A stretch of 37,635 nucleotides of DNA from Acidobacteriota bacterium. Its GTDB lineage: Bacteria > Acidobacteriota > Blastocatellia > Pyrinomonadales > Pyrinomonadaceae. The notes below the pieces were generated by a model. That model was given only the letters and a program-made list of their open reading frames with translations, was not told where the DNA came from and did no database searches. Below, piece by piece: positions 17,029 through 24,637 of this stretch. The DNA is taken from NCBI GenBank assembly GCA_003222845.1, contig QHXG01000186.1, positions 1 to 37,635 of the forward strand, in the 5' to 3' direction. Each line of letters begins with the position of its first letter. Within the stretch, counting starts at the first letter, position 1. Made by a program: the position numbers and the translations under genes.

Positions 17029-17170
17029 GGTTACAGAACCGCGAGCGGTAGCGACCGGCCTGGGTACGCAGGCGTCCCGCCTGCTCATGTGCATGCTGCC
17101 CATCGTCGATTAAGCAGGCGAGACGCCTGCGTACCCAGGGCCGGTGGCTACCGCTCGCGGTTCCGTAACC
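17029..17170. repeat. Long inverted repeat between the receptor and LolA-like genes
   Basis: The arms 17029-17085 and 17113-17170 (57-58 nt) are inverted copies with three mismatches and one gap, around a 27-nt loop. The arm core includes TGGGTACGCAGGCGTC. On the minus strand it ends about 7 nt before the Shine-Dalgarno of the gene starting at 17013, so the mRNA would carry a strong hairpin in its leader. It could reduce read-through or protect mRNA ends. Confidence 0.9.
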
Positions 17171-17194
17171 TATACGCGCCGACACTGATAAAGT

Positions 17195-20100
17195 TCAGAA
17201 ATTGAATCTGGCGCTAAGGGTGACTTTTCTGTTACCGGCGCCGTTGCCGCCTCCAAATCCGCCGCCGGGACCGCCAAAGAAACCGAAGTTCCCGCCGAGC
17301 CCAAGCGATTGGCCAAACAGAGGCGAAGAAAGATTGCCATAAGGCGTTCCCAGATTCACGTGATTGAAGAGGTTCTGGAAATTCACGGAAAACGTCAAGG
17401 TGTATTTCGACGCGGCGCCGGCGCCTGCTCCGCCCATCATCATATTGCCGCCGCCACCATGATCCCCACCTCCGCCGGGGCCCTTTCCGCCACCGCCGCC
17501 GACGTTGATCATTGGGCCGCCTCGTCCGCCCATTGCACCACCTTCGCCGCGCTTTCCAGTTTCGGCGGTAGTCTTCTGGCCGCCTTGCTTTGACGACGAC
17601 GCGCTTTTGCGGGCTTCGCCACCAAAGCCAAACGTGCGACTGATGCGCAGGTTCACGGAAAACGCGCCCGGACCTTGACCGTAATTGCGGGGAATTATTT
17701 GCTCGCCGGGATTAGGAACGAGATTGAAGGTGCCAAATCGCGTACAGCGAATGTTGACGCTATTGCAGTCGGCGCCCGTCGCGGCGAAGCTAGGCCGCTC
17801 GTTATATTGCCGATCAAGGTTCGTGTCGCGGCCAGTCGTGATATTGAACGGCGGACCAGAATTCGCGATGATAAATGGACTGAACACCAACTTCCACCAG
17901 GGCGCATTGATGGTGCCAACCAGCGTAAAGCGATGACGGACGTCACCTGAACCGCGTCCGTACTCACCGGTAAAATCATACGAGCTGACTGGGAAACCGC
18001 CACCTCCATCCGTGTCGTTGGTCTGCTTTGCCAACGTATAGCTGCCCTGAAGCGAGATTTTCGGATTCAGGCGGCTGTTGAATCCAACACTGAAATTCGA
18101 CATCCGAAACTTGCCGCTCGATTCGTACTGATTGATGTCGCCCAAGGCCGGATTCGGCCGGATGCCGTTGGGGGTGGCCGTGGTAATTGTGCCAGGCAGG
18201 GGCGCATTTATATCGCGCGCACGAATCACGTGCGAAATTCTGTAAGTAAAAATACCCACGAATCCTGTGATGTTTTTCGGCAACTGTCGTTCGACCTGAA
18301 CACCAGCCAGGGTTACCAGCGGCGCTTGAAGATTCGGCGACACTCGCCATGTAGTTTGCTGCGTGGGCGGAACTACGCCCGTCAGCGAAGCAGGCACGAT
18401 CGGGAACAGGTTCAGTACGTTATAGATTGGCCGAGCTGTCGGGGCGTCGAGATCCGATTGCGCCGGCGCGGAAAGAGTCTTTGACACCGGCTCCGCCAAA
18501 ACGAACTGAAGCTCGCTCGATCCATTGAAACGATTCGTTGTCAGCGAAAAACCTTCACTGAATCGATTGTAGAAAATGCCGCCGCCGCCACGAATCACCG
18601 TCTTGGGAGGTTTGGTGGCGTTGGCCGCACCGGGCGACCACGCAAAGCCAAGTCGCGGGGCAAAGTTGAACTTACTGCTGATGTTGGTTTGATTCTCGTA
18701 ACGCAGGCCGTAACTGAGAGTGAGGTTTGGCCGAATGCGCCAGTCATCCTGCCAGTAAAAACCGATATCCATTTGGGAAATGGAAGCTTCGGGATTACCG
18801 GTGTTGATGCTGAACTGCGAAGCGCCGCCGCCCAGTCTGCGAGTGCAATCAGCTACGGAAATTCCCGCGCCGCAAAAAGCCTGCTGCGCCGCGGAAAGCC
18901 CGCGCTGTTGCACGAACAACGTGCGGCGATAACGCTCAAGGCTGCTCAATTGAATGCTGGTGCCGGCGATAGGATTGTTGTTGGCGTCAAAGGCCGGACC
19001 GAAGCCACCGGTGAAAGTCCACTGCCCACCGAAATTATTCGGATTGACGTCATCGATCTTCACGCCGCGCACGCGCCCGCCGAATTTGAAGGTGTGCGTG
19101 CCCTTCTGAATCTGAGTAAAGTTATTCAACTCCCAGCTCGTTCTTTTATTGATCGAGTGGCCAACTTGCGAGCAAGTTGCTGAAGGCGTAATGCAACCAT
19201 TGAATGCGCCGCTTACGTTCAAAACCGGTATCGTGCTGTTACCCAGATTCTCGTTACGACCACGAGAATACTGAAATCGCGTTTCGTTTATGGTAAACGC
19301 ATTGATGACGGCAGTTTCTGTCAACTGCAGGTTGTGATTTGTGGATTTGGACTGGTATCCCCGCTGCGGGAGAGTAAATCCACCGACGCCGTTTACACTT
19401 CGGAATTCAAAAAAATTGTAGCGGGCAATCAGCGTATTGCGATCGTTGATTGCATAGTCGAGGCGCGGGCTGATATTCGTGTTCCTGCGCGGCACCAGTG
19501 CTCCCAAACCAAAATCGGTCGGCGTCAGCGCAGAATTCAGAATCGTTGCACGCACCAGATCGTTATCGTCAGTTTCGTTACGATTGGCTTCAAAGAAGAA
19601 CGAGGCCTTCTTTTTGACGATAGGCCCGCTCAGACTTCCGCCGAACTGCCGCTGTTGATATGGCGAGCGCTTGCTGGAGCTAATCGCGAATGGATTGCGT
19701 GAATTCAAACTCTCGTCCTGAAAATTAAAATTGGCGCTGCCGCGTATCTTGTCAGTTCCCGGCCTGGTCAAAATGTCGATACGCCCTGATGGCTGATCAT
19801 TTTCCGGCGCGAAGGGATTCTGGTTGATGCGAATCTCGCGTATCGCTTCTTTTGGCGGCAGGTTGCCCCCGGAAAATCCATCGATAAAAATCTGGCCACC
19901 GCTCGGACCCACTGACGGGCCGGCGAGAGCTTGCAGCGCGGCGGCGAGTTCATCCGGATCGTCAGGTAGAGCTTCCAGGTCCTTGCCCGACAGCACTTGC
20001 TGATTGGCGTTATTGTTGGTGTCGGTACTGATCGGTGTTTCCGCGTTGACCTTTACCTGCGTTTCGATAGCCGCGATTTTCAAAGTGATATTCACCGGGT

Positions 20101-20407
20101 CGCGCTTCGCTGCGGTTACGTCGACCTCCGCGTCCTCGGAAGTCGCAAATCCGGTTGCGGTAGCGTGCACTCTGTATTTTCCCGGCGCAAGTCCGGCGAA
20201 TGAATACGTGCCATCAGCCGTTGTCGTCGCGGTCTTTTGGGCGCCGGCGGCATCGGTCAGCGTTACAGTAGCACCAACAATCGAAGCGCCGAACTCGTCG
20301 TTAATTACGCCGCGCAAGCTCGCTCGGCCCTGCGCAAAGACTGTGGTTGACAGACCCGCTAGTAAGAGCACGGTCGCCAAACAAGGAAATAGTTTTCGAA
20401 TATTCAT
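17195..20407 (-). CDS. Oar-like TonB-dependent receptor with Gly-rich insert
   Basis: 1070 aa from ATG 20407. It has a signal peptide (MNIRKLFPCLATVLLLAGL...VFAQ, about 26 aa) and a carboxypeptidase-regulatory-like domain (about 28-112: LRGVINDEFGASIVGATVTL, ADGTYSFAGLAPGKYRV). The plug follows (about 130-250: LPDDPDELAAALQALAGPSV, then a GQIFIDGF segment), then a beta-barrel to the C-terminal strand KVTLSARFNF ending in Phe, as BAM substrates do. This is the Oar/SusC-related layout common in Acidobacteriota, where TonB-linked receptors import large or scarce nutrients. No TonB box is obvious. Unusual: near residues 930-1000 an Arg/Lys then Gly/Met-rich stretch (GGRGGPMINVGGGGGKGPGG) interrupts the barrel, with a second Gly/Phe-rich stretch about 1045-1062. 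The next gene upstream, 20560-21840, encodes a protein with a similar Gly/Pro-rich region. Substrate unknown. Confidence 0.9.
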   Translation of the reverse strand: MNIRKLFPCLATVLLLAGLSTTVFAQGRASLRGVINDEFGASIVGATVTLTDAAGAQKTATTTADGTYSFAGLAPGKYRVHATATGFATSEDAEVDVTAAKRDPVNITLKIAAIETQVKVNAETPISTDTNNNANQQVLSGKDLEALPDDPDELAAALQALAGPSVGPSGGQIFIDGFSGGNLPPKEAIREIRINQNPFAPENDQPSGRIDILTRPGTDKIRGSANFNFQDESLNSRNPFAISSSKRSPYQQRQFGGSLSGPIVKKKASFFFEANRNETDDNDLVRATILNSALTPTDFGLGALVPRRNTNISPRLDYAINDRNTLIARYNFFEFRSVNGVGGFTLPQRGYQSKSTNHNLQLTETAVINAFTINETRFQYSRGRNENLGNSTIPVLNVSGAFNGCITPSATCSQVGHSINKRTSWELNNFTQIQKGTHTFKFGGRVRGVKIDDVNPNNFGGQWTFTGGFGPAFDANNNPIAGTSIQLSSLERYRRTLFVQQRGLSAAQQAFCGAGISVADCTRRLGGGASQFSINTGNPEASISQMDIGFYWQDDWRIRPNLTLSYGLRYENQTNISSKFNFAPRLGFAWSPGAANATKPPKTVIRGGGGIFYNRFSEGFSLTTNRFNGSSELQFVLAEPVSKTLSAPAQSDLDAPTARPIYNVLNLFPIVPASLTGVVPPTQQTTWRVSPNLQAPLVTLAGVQVERQLPKNITGFVGIFTYRISHVIRARDINAPLPGTITTATPNGIRPNPALGDINQYESSGKFRMSNFSVGFNSRLNPKISLQGSYTLAKQTNDTDGGGGFPVSSYDFTGEYGRGSGDVRHRFTLVGTINAPWWKLVFSPFIIANSGPPFNITTGRDTNLDRQYNERPSFAATGADCNSVNIRCTRFGTFNLVPNPGEQIIPRNYGQGPGAFSVNLRISRTFGFGGEARKSASSSKQGGQKTTAETGKRGEGGAMGGRGGPMINVGGGGGKGPGGGGDHGGGGNMMMGGAGAGAASKYTLTFSVNFQNLFNHVNLGTPYGNLSSPLFGQSLGLGGNFGFFGGPGGGFGGGNGAGNRKVTLSARFNF

Positions 20408-20436
20408 GATCAGATTCTTCTTCGTTTAGAAAAACT

Positions 20437-20554
20437 TTTGGAGTGCGCCGGCAGAGCGAAGTGGCGACGGCGCTTTGGATTTTGACCAAGCGTTGGGTCG
20501 TAGTTGAAAGATCCAAAGCGCCGTCGCCACTTCGCTCTGCCGGCGCACTCCAAA
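20437..20554. repeat. Palindromic repeat family A, copy 3, intergenic
   Basis: The 44-nt arms 20437-20480 and 20511-20554 are perfectly complementary around a 30-nt loop. Compared with copy 1, the arms carry two substitutions (GCGAAGTGG for GCGCAGCGG), and both are matched by complementary changes in the other arm (CCACTTCGC). It lies between the DUF5666-like gene (ends 20560) and the receptor gene (starts 20407). Confidence 0.93.
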
Positions 20555-20559
20555 AAGGT

Positions 20560-21840
20560 TTACGGCACGCCGACGCCGCCGAACATGCCACCAAAACTTC
20601 CGTTGAGATCCACGCCTTGGGGGCGACCCTGGCCGCCACCGGGTTGCTGGCGCGCCGCGACCATCGTCAAGAGCGGCTCGACTCCGGTGACCAGAGAGAT
20701 TGCGGTGAACTGAGTCGGGTCTGAGCCCGGCAGGCTCGACATGATAACCATGTCGCCCACTTTGACTTCACTAATCGAGATCGTGGGCAGACGTTCAAGG
20801 ATGTCAGCGACGTTCGGTCCGCCGCCACCCATGCGTGGGCCGCCACCTTGTGGCCCACCGGGTCCGGCACCTTGCGGTCGTTGCGCTGCTTGTCCCTGGT
20901 TTTGTGCCTGTCCCGGTCCGGCGCCGGCTTTGGCGGGCCCGCCAGCAGCCCCTGGCCCCATACCGCCTCCGAACATAGCGGTCATATTTTCAGGCCATCG
21001 GCGGAGAACTGAATCCGGCTTTAGCACAATCGTAATCGGTTTCTTGGTTGTAAGATCATTAATCTTGAGTTGGTTGGTGGCCAGGTCAATCGCGGTCACG
21101 GTGCCACCGACGATCTTAAACGTTCCAAACACCACTTCTTCGGCGGTCAAGTGTGTACCATCCGGGCTCTTATCGCCGAGGGCTCGCAACTGATCTTGGA
21201 CTTTTACCTCTTCAAACGTGCTGGGCTTGGCTTCGCTATACTTGGGGATGGTGTCGGGCGGATAGCGCCGCATCAAAACTTTGTCGGTGATCGGAATAAT
21301 GACCGCCTGCTGAGCACCCATCAAGCTGCGGCTCGAAACTGTGATCTCTTTCGTGCTCGGATTAACCGAGGTGACGATGCCGCTGACGCCGCGTCTACGC
21401 CACTCGGCCCTCTCTTGCTCCTGTTTCTTCGCGACATCCGCCTTGCTCATTACGACCACCTGGGTCGTGGGCACCGTCTTCTGATCCGAGCCCGCTCTCC
21501 AGCGCGCCCATACACGATCACCCTGACCAACATCTGCAAGCGTGATGTCCGTGGCACTGGCCATTGTCTTCTCGCCGGGTGCCATGCGCTTATACTGCGT
21601 CTTACCGCTAAGATTGATGTTGAAGATGACGCCCTTATCGTCTCGGACGACCATTTGCTTGGCAGCTGCATCAATTGCTTTGACTTCGCCGATTACACCG
21701 CTGACCGCTGAGGTTGCCGGAGACGCGCTCGGCGTCTGCCCATAAACCGCGCCACGGAAACCAATCGAGGCCACCAATAAGCAGGTCAATATCAATAATT
21801 TTCGCACAATGCCGCCCTGGTTCATTTGAAGAATATCCAT
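20560..21840 (-). CDS. Periplasmic DUF5666-like repeat protein with Gly/Pro-rich segment
   Basis: 426 aa from ATG 21840; starts at the ATG 15 nt later or at the GTG before RKLLILTCLLV are possible, since the signal peptide begins there (RKLLILTCLLVASIGFRGAV). The mature part holds OB-like beta units of the DUF5666 kind: IGEVKAIDAAAKQMVVRDD, VSGIVTSVNPSTKEITVSS, VGGTVTAIDLATNQLKINDL and ISEVKVGDMVIMSS. About 55 residues rich in Gly, Pro, Ala and Gln (AGAGPGQAQNQGQAAQRPQG and GGPRMGGGG) sit between the third and fourth units, and the end is Gly/Phe-rich (GSFGGMFGG). It is the gene upstream of the Oar-like receptor on the same strand, separated by repeat copy 3, so it may act with it at the cell envelope. 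Function unknown. Confidence 0.72.
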   Translation of the reverse strand: MDILQMNQGGIVRKLLILTCLLVASIGFRGAVYGQTPSASPATSAVSGVIGEVKAIDAAAKQMVVRDDKGVIFNINLSGKTQYKRMAPGEKTMASATDITLADVGQGDRVWARWRAGSDQKTVPTTQVVVMSKADVAKKQEQERAEWRRRGVSGIVTSVNPSTKEITVSSRSLMGAQQAVIIPITDKVLMRRYPPDTIPKYSEAKPSTFEEVKVQDQLRALGDKSPDGTHLTAEEVVFGTFKIVGGTVTAIDLATNQLKINDLTTKKPITIVLKPDSVLRRWPENMTAMFGGGMGPGAAGGPAKAGAGPGQAQNQGQAAQRPQGAGPGGPQGGGPRMGGGGPNVADILERLPTISISEVKVGDMVIMSSLPGSDPTQFTAISLVTGVEPLLTMVAARQQPGGGQGRPQGVDLNGSFGGMFGGVGVP

Positions 21841-21945
21841 TATTTACGCCCCACTAAATCTGTTAGTTGCAAAAATATGAAGTTTCGTTTCACAAAACTC
21901 GAGTGCTCACGTACAAAGACGCTTGAAACCGCTCAGCAATTAACC

Positions 21946-22335
21946 TCAGTGACGGGATTTTTGTTCTTCTTCGCGGTGCGCGTCCCGCTGGGCCACCTTC
22001 GCGTCAAACTTCTGCTGCTGTTCGGCTGAAAGCAGCGCGCGAATTCGGGCGCGAGCTTTCTGACGTGGCTCGTCGAAGCGCGGCTTCAATTCGACATGCA
22101 GCGCTCGGTACTCGTTACGCGTTTCGTCCAGGATGGCGCTTACGGCTTTTGTTTGTTCGTCAGTCAAGTTAAGTTCGCTGCGCATTTTTTCGAAACGCTC
22201 ATGCATCGCCTTCTCAGGGCGCTCGCCGCTTGCCCGCGAGCGATACAAACCGCCCAGCGCCGCCCCAGTCACTCCGCCAAGCACAAACACGACCAAAAGC
22301 ACCAACCAGATTTTAAGTTTAGTGTGGCCCTGCAT
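21946..22335 (-). CDS. CpxP/Spy/CnrX-like membrane-anchored periplasmic protein (Metal_resist-like)
   Basis: 129 aa. An N-terminal membrane segment (LKIWLVLLVVFVLGGVTGAAL) is followed by a helical, charged periplasmic domain with the LTxxQ-type motif LNLTDEQTKAVSAIL and a later LLSAEQQQKFDAKV, typical of the CpxP/Spy/ZraP/CnrX group. Such proteins bind misfolded proteins or metal ions and modulate an envelope stress regulator. The His/Glu-rich tail (DAHREEEQKSRH) could bind metal. Its start is 2 nt from the stop of the preceding one-TM protein gene, so the two are co-translated. With the ECF sigma gene further upstream the order parallels sigma / membrane inhibitor / periplasmic sensor (cnrH-cnrY-cnrX type). 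Whether the cue is metal or misfolded protein cannot be told. Confidence 0.76.
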   Translation of the reverse strand: MQGHTKLKIWLVLLVVFVLGGVTGAALGGLYRSRASGERPEKAMHERFEKMRSELNLTDEQTKAVSAILDETRNEYRALHVELKPRFDEPRQKARARIRALLSAEQQQKFDAKVAQRDAHREEEQKSRH

Positions 22336-22337
22336 AC

Positions 22338-22763
22338 TTATTTAGCGCCTTCCCCATAATTACGATCCACGACAATGTTGAATACTTCATCCTTAGACGG
22401 ACCGTTTCTGCTGGCGAGGACTGTTTGTTCAACTCCTGCGGCCGGCGTGCCGAAGAGCGCTTCTTCGTCAGATTGAACCGGCGCCGAAGGGGCGCTGAGT
22501 TGCGCCGACCAGACTGTCAAAATCGCAGCCAGCACCGCGACCAGCGCCATTGCTGGGACCGCACGCCGGGCGACAAGAAACATAGAAAGCCAGCCACCTG
22601 TTTCATTCCGCCGCCGCTCTTCTTCAGCAATCGCGGCGCGCATGCGCGTGAAAACAAACGGCGAAGTAGCAGCGGCTTCGGTCTCGGCTTCGCTCCCGGT
22701 GGCGCTCCTCAATACCAGCCGACCGGCGCGGTCGAGTTGTTCATCTGTTTGTCGATTTGCCAT
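22338..22763 (-). CDS. Small one-TM protein, putative anti-sigma factor
   Basis: 141 aa from ATG 22763, chosen because GGAGG lies 5 nt upstream (a longer frame to 22814 has none). The cytosolic N-terminal part (about 75 aa: ANRQTDEQLDRAGRLVLRSA, FVFTRMRAAIAEEERRRNE) precedes one membrane helix (AVPAMALVAVLAAILTVW, about 80-97), and a short outside tail has acidic and Gly/Ala residues. This topology and its position between an ECF sigma gene and a CpxP-like gene are those of anti-sigma proteins. It has no HxxxCxxC zinc motif, so it would belong to a non-zinc class. Sequence alone does not show binding; the role is inferred from context. Confidence 0.62.
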   Translation of the reverse strand: MANRQTDEQLDRAGRLVLRSATGSEAETEAAATSPFVFTRMRAAIAEEERRRNETGGWLSMFLVARRAVPAMALVAVLAAILTVWSAQLSAPSAPVQSDEEALFGTPAAGVEQTVLASRNGPSKDEVFNIVVDRNYGEGAK

Positions 22764-22856
22764 GAACACCTCCGAAGTTAAAAGGAGCCGAAAGTTTACC
22801 GCTCCCACCGACAAAAGACGAAATAAAACCCTGAGAAGTTACAACAATCTGACCGT

Positions 22857-22923
22857 GTACGACAGGCTGCCAGCCTGTCGAAGTATAAATCATTAAGGCC
22901 AACAGGCTGGCAGCCTGTCGTAC
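22857..22923. repeat. Nested palindrome GTACGACAGGCTG...
   Basis: Perfect 22-nt arms (22857-22878 and 22902-22923) flank a 23-nt loop. Each arm is itself nearly palindromic (ACAGGCTGCCAGCCTGT), so either two small hairpins or one large one can form. It lies between the second ECF sigma gene (end 22930) and the one-TM protein gene (start 22763), i.e. inside the presumed operon. Confidence 0.9.
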
Positions 22924-22929
22924 GCCGCA

Positions 22930-23499
22930 TCACAAGTATCTCCGCAAGACTCGGCGCAGATGAGCGCGAGCTCGGTGCGCGCGGACCTTAACCTTCGATA
23001 CCGACCAACTAGTCATTTCCGCAATCTCTGCCACCGAGAAGCCTTCGACATCCAGCAGCGTCAGTACCAGGCGATCTTCCGCACTCAAGCGGGCCAGCAG
23101 CTTGACGGCTAAGTCTCGTGACACAAGCGCGCTTTCGATATCCCTTCCCGCGGAGCGTAATTGCAGCGCTATTTCATGGCTCTCGGTATCGTTGAGATCG
23201 CTCAGGGCCTGTTCTGGCCGGCGGCGTGCGCGACGCAGTTGATCGTAACTTGAATTGACCGCGATCTGAGTTAGCCATGCCTTGAACGACTTCTCGTGCG
23301 TGCCATGATAACTGTCGAGCGCAAAGTATGCCTTGGTAAAAGTATCCTGAATAATTTCTTCGATTTGTTCGCGGCGAGCAAAGAAACGACTGGCGGTATA
23401 GGCCACATGACGGCGGTAGCGATTGAATAATTCTTCAAACGCTAAATCATCGCCTGCGTTGGCGCCGGCGACCAGCACGTCATCTGCCTGTGGTTCCAC
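22930..23499 (-). CDS. ECF RNA polymerase sigma factor (second module)
   Basis: 189 aa. Region 2 (about 20-90) reads LAFEELFNRYRRHVAYTASR, QIEEIIQDTFTKAYF and FKAWLTQIAVNSSYDQLRRA. Region 4 (about 130-185) has LSAEDRLVLTLLDVEGFSVA, the helix-turn-helix IAEMTSWSVSKVKVRAHRAR and an Arg-rich end. Regions 1.1 and 3 are missing, as in ECF sigmas. The downstream genes encode a one-TM protein and a CpxP/CnrX-like protein, likely the anti-sigma and sensor of this factor. The gene ends 7 nt from a nested palindrome. Upstream, the bactofilin-like gene ends 53 nt away on the same strand, so read-through from the first ECF module is possible. I could not identify an ECF promoter motif with confidence. 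Confidence 0.93.
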   Translation of the reverse strand: MEPQADDVLVAGANAGDDLAFEELFNRYRRHVAYTASRFFARREQIEEIIQDTFTKAYFALDSYHGTHEKSFKAWLTQIAVNSSYDQLRRARRRPEQALSDLNDTESHEIALQLRSAGRDIESALVSRDLAVKLLARLSAEDRLVLTLLDVEGFSVAEIAEMTSWSVSKVKVRAHRARAHLRRVLRRYL

Positions 23500-23552
23500 A
23501 ATTTTCTATTATCTTTCGGCGACCCCATTCAAAACCACCTCGAGGCTAACGA

Positions 23553-24503
23553 TCAAGCTTCAAGGGACGACGGTCTCTTCCAACTAATGCGGTAGCGCGC
23601 AGTCAGCGCCAGACCCAGACTAACAACCAGCAAGCCGGCAATAATAATCGGCCAAATATAAGGCAGGGAAGCAAGAGCGACCCAAAAGGCAACGCCCAGC
23701 AATAGAATTATCGATTCGGATCGCACGCGCGGCAAGAATCGACGCTGCAGCCATCGTCCAGTCGCTACAAAAATGACTACGCGTCCGAAGAGTGTGGCGA
23801 CCACCACCAGCAGCAATGCCAGAACGGAAATCAGCGCGCCGACTATTTCGGGAAATACTAATAAGCAAGCGACCACTCCAATAGTTATTGCGATCGAGCC
23901 CAGGAGGCCAATCACCGCCACTCGCAAACTCGTTAATTGCAAGCGAGCGACTGCGCGGCTAATTGTATTGGGCATGACCGCGGTTAGGGCCAGCGAGATG
24001 ATCAACCAGAACAGTACCGCCAGCAAACGCATGCCCAGAAACGCCGGTGTCAGTCTCGGGTGCAGTAAGCTGAAGGGTTCGCGCATGACATGTCGCAGTT
24101 CATTTTCATAACCCGCATACATGATCGTCACGCTTTGCGGATCGCGGCCCGGCGCAGCCTTGCCGTGATGATAAATGCCGCCCAGCACGATCACGTCGCC
24201 TCCGATTCGCGAACCTGCCCGCTGGATTACAGAGCCGCCAATCGCCGCCACGTCTCCATCGACTGAGCCTTCGACAATTACATCGCCGCCAAAAGCTATG
24301 GCGCCTTTTTTCACTGTGCCCGTAATTTTGATTGATTGCCCGAGCCCGAAAACCGTGGTGTTGCTGACGCCTTCAATCACGCGCGCGTCGGGATCGCCGG
24401 GATGATCGTCAGCTGTTTGGGCCTGGATGGCGACAAAGGTGAGAAGCAACGCCCCCAACAAGACGACTTGTTTCAGCACCGCGAGTTGTAGCGACAGGAT
24501 CAT
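23553..24503 (-). CDS. Bactofilin-like/polymer-forming N-terminal region with multi-TM C-terminus
   Basis: 316 aa from ATG 24503 (MILSLQLAVLKQVVLLGALL, a signal peptide or first membrane segment); the ATG at 24533 would add 10 residues, and longer frames to 24617 are repeat sequence. Residues about 50-125 form a beta-helix-like repeat of hexad type (IKITGTVKKGAIAFGGDVIV, EGSVDGDVAAIGGSVIQRAG, SRIGGDVIVLGG), as in bactofilins. The C-terminal half has at least four membrane helices (LLAVLFWLIISLALTAV, VAVIGLLGSIAITIGVVACL, ALISVLALLLVVVATLFG, PYIWPIIIAGLLVVSLGLAL). This class of acidobacterial membrane protein is uncharacterised; an envelope scaffolding role is a guess. It is the third gene after ECF sigma and anti-sigma and may be an effector of that module. 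Confidence 0.75.
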   Translation of the reverse strand: MILSLQLAVLKQVVLLGALLLTFVAIQAQTADDHPGDPDARVIEGVSNTTVFGLGQSIKITGTVKKGAIAFGGDVIVEGSVDGDVAAIGGSVIQRAGSRIGGDVIVLGGIYHHGKAAPGRDPQSVTIMYAGYENELRHVMREPFSLLHPRLTPAFLGMRLLAVLFWLIISLALTAVMPNTISRAVARLQLTSLRVAVIGLLGSIAITIGVVACLLVFPEIVGALISVLALLLVVVATLFGRVVIFVATGRWLQRRFLPRVRSESIILLLGVAFWVALASLPYIWPIIIAGLLVVSLGLALTARYRISWKRPSSLEA

Positions 24504-24637
24504 CTTCCATTTGTCATTTGAGACTCCTTCCATTCGGATCGCGGACTTGCCCCGGTCGCTGAGGGGCGCATTATCAAAACGGATGATTCTTCCTAAATGG
24601 CCAATGAAAAATGTCAAATGACAAATGGAAAATGATC
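24498..24637. repeat. Inverted repeat spanning the anti-sigma stop and the bactofilin-like start codon
   Basis: The arms 24498-24521 and 24614-24637 (24 nt, one mismatch) read GATCAT.TTCCATTTGTCATTTGA and its reverse complement. The ATG at 24503 lies inside one arm. The other arm overlaps the TGA stop (24636-24638) of the anti-sigma gene by two bases. In the minus-strand mRNA the start region of the downstream gene would pair with the end of the upstream one. Confidence 0.85.

Noticed and set aside
20301-20639. 112-aa minus-strand frame across 20437-20554
   Set aside because: It is the translation of the palindromic repeat and of the ends of two genes read out of frame.
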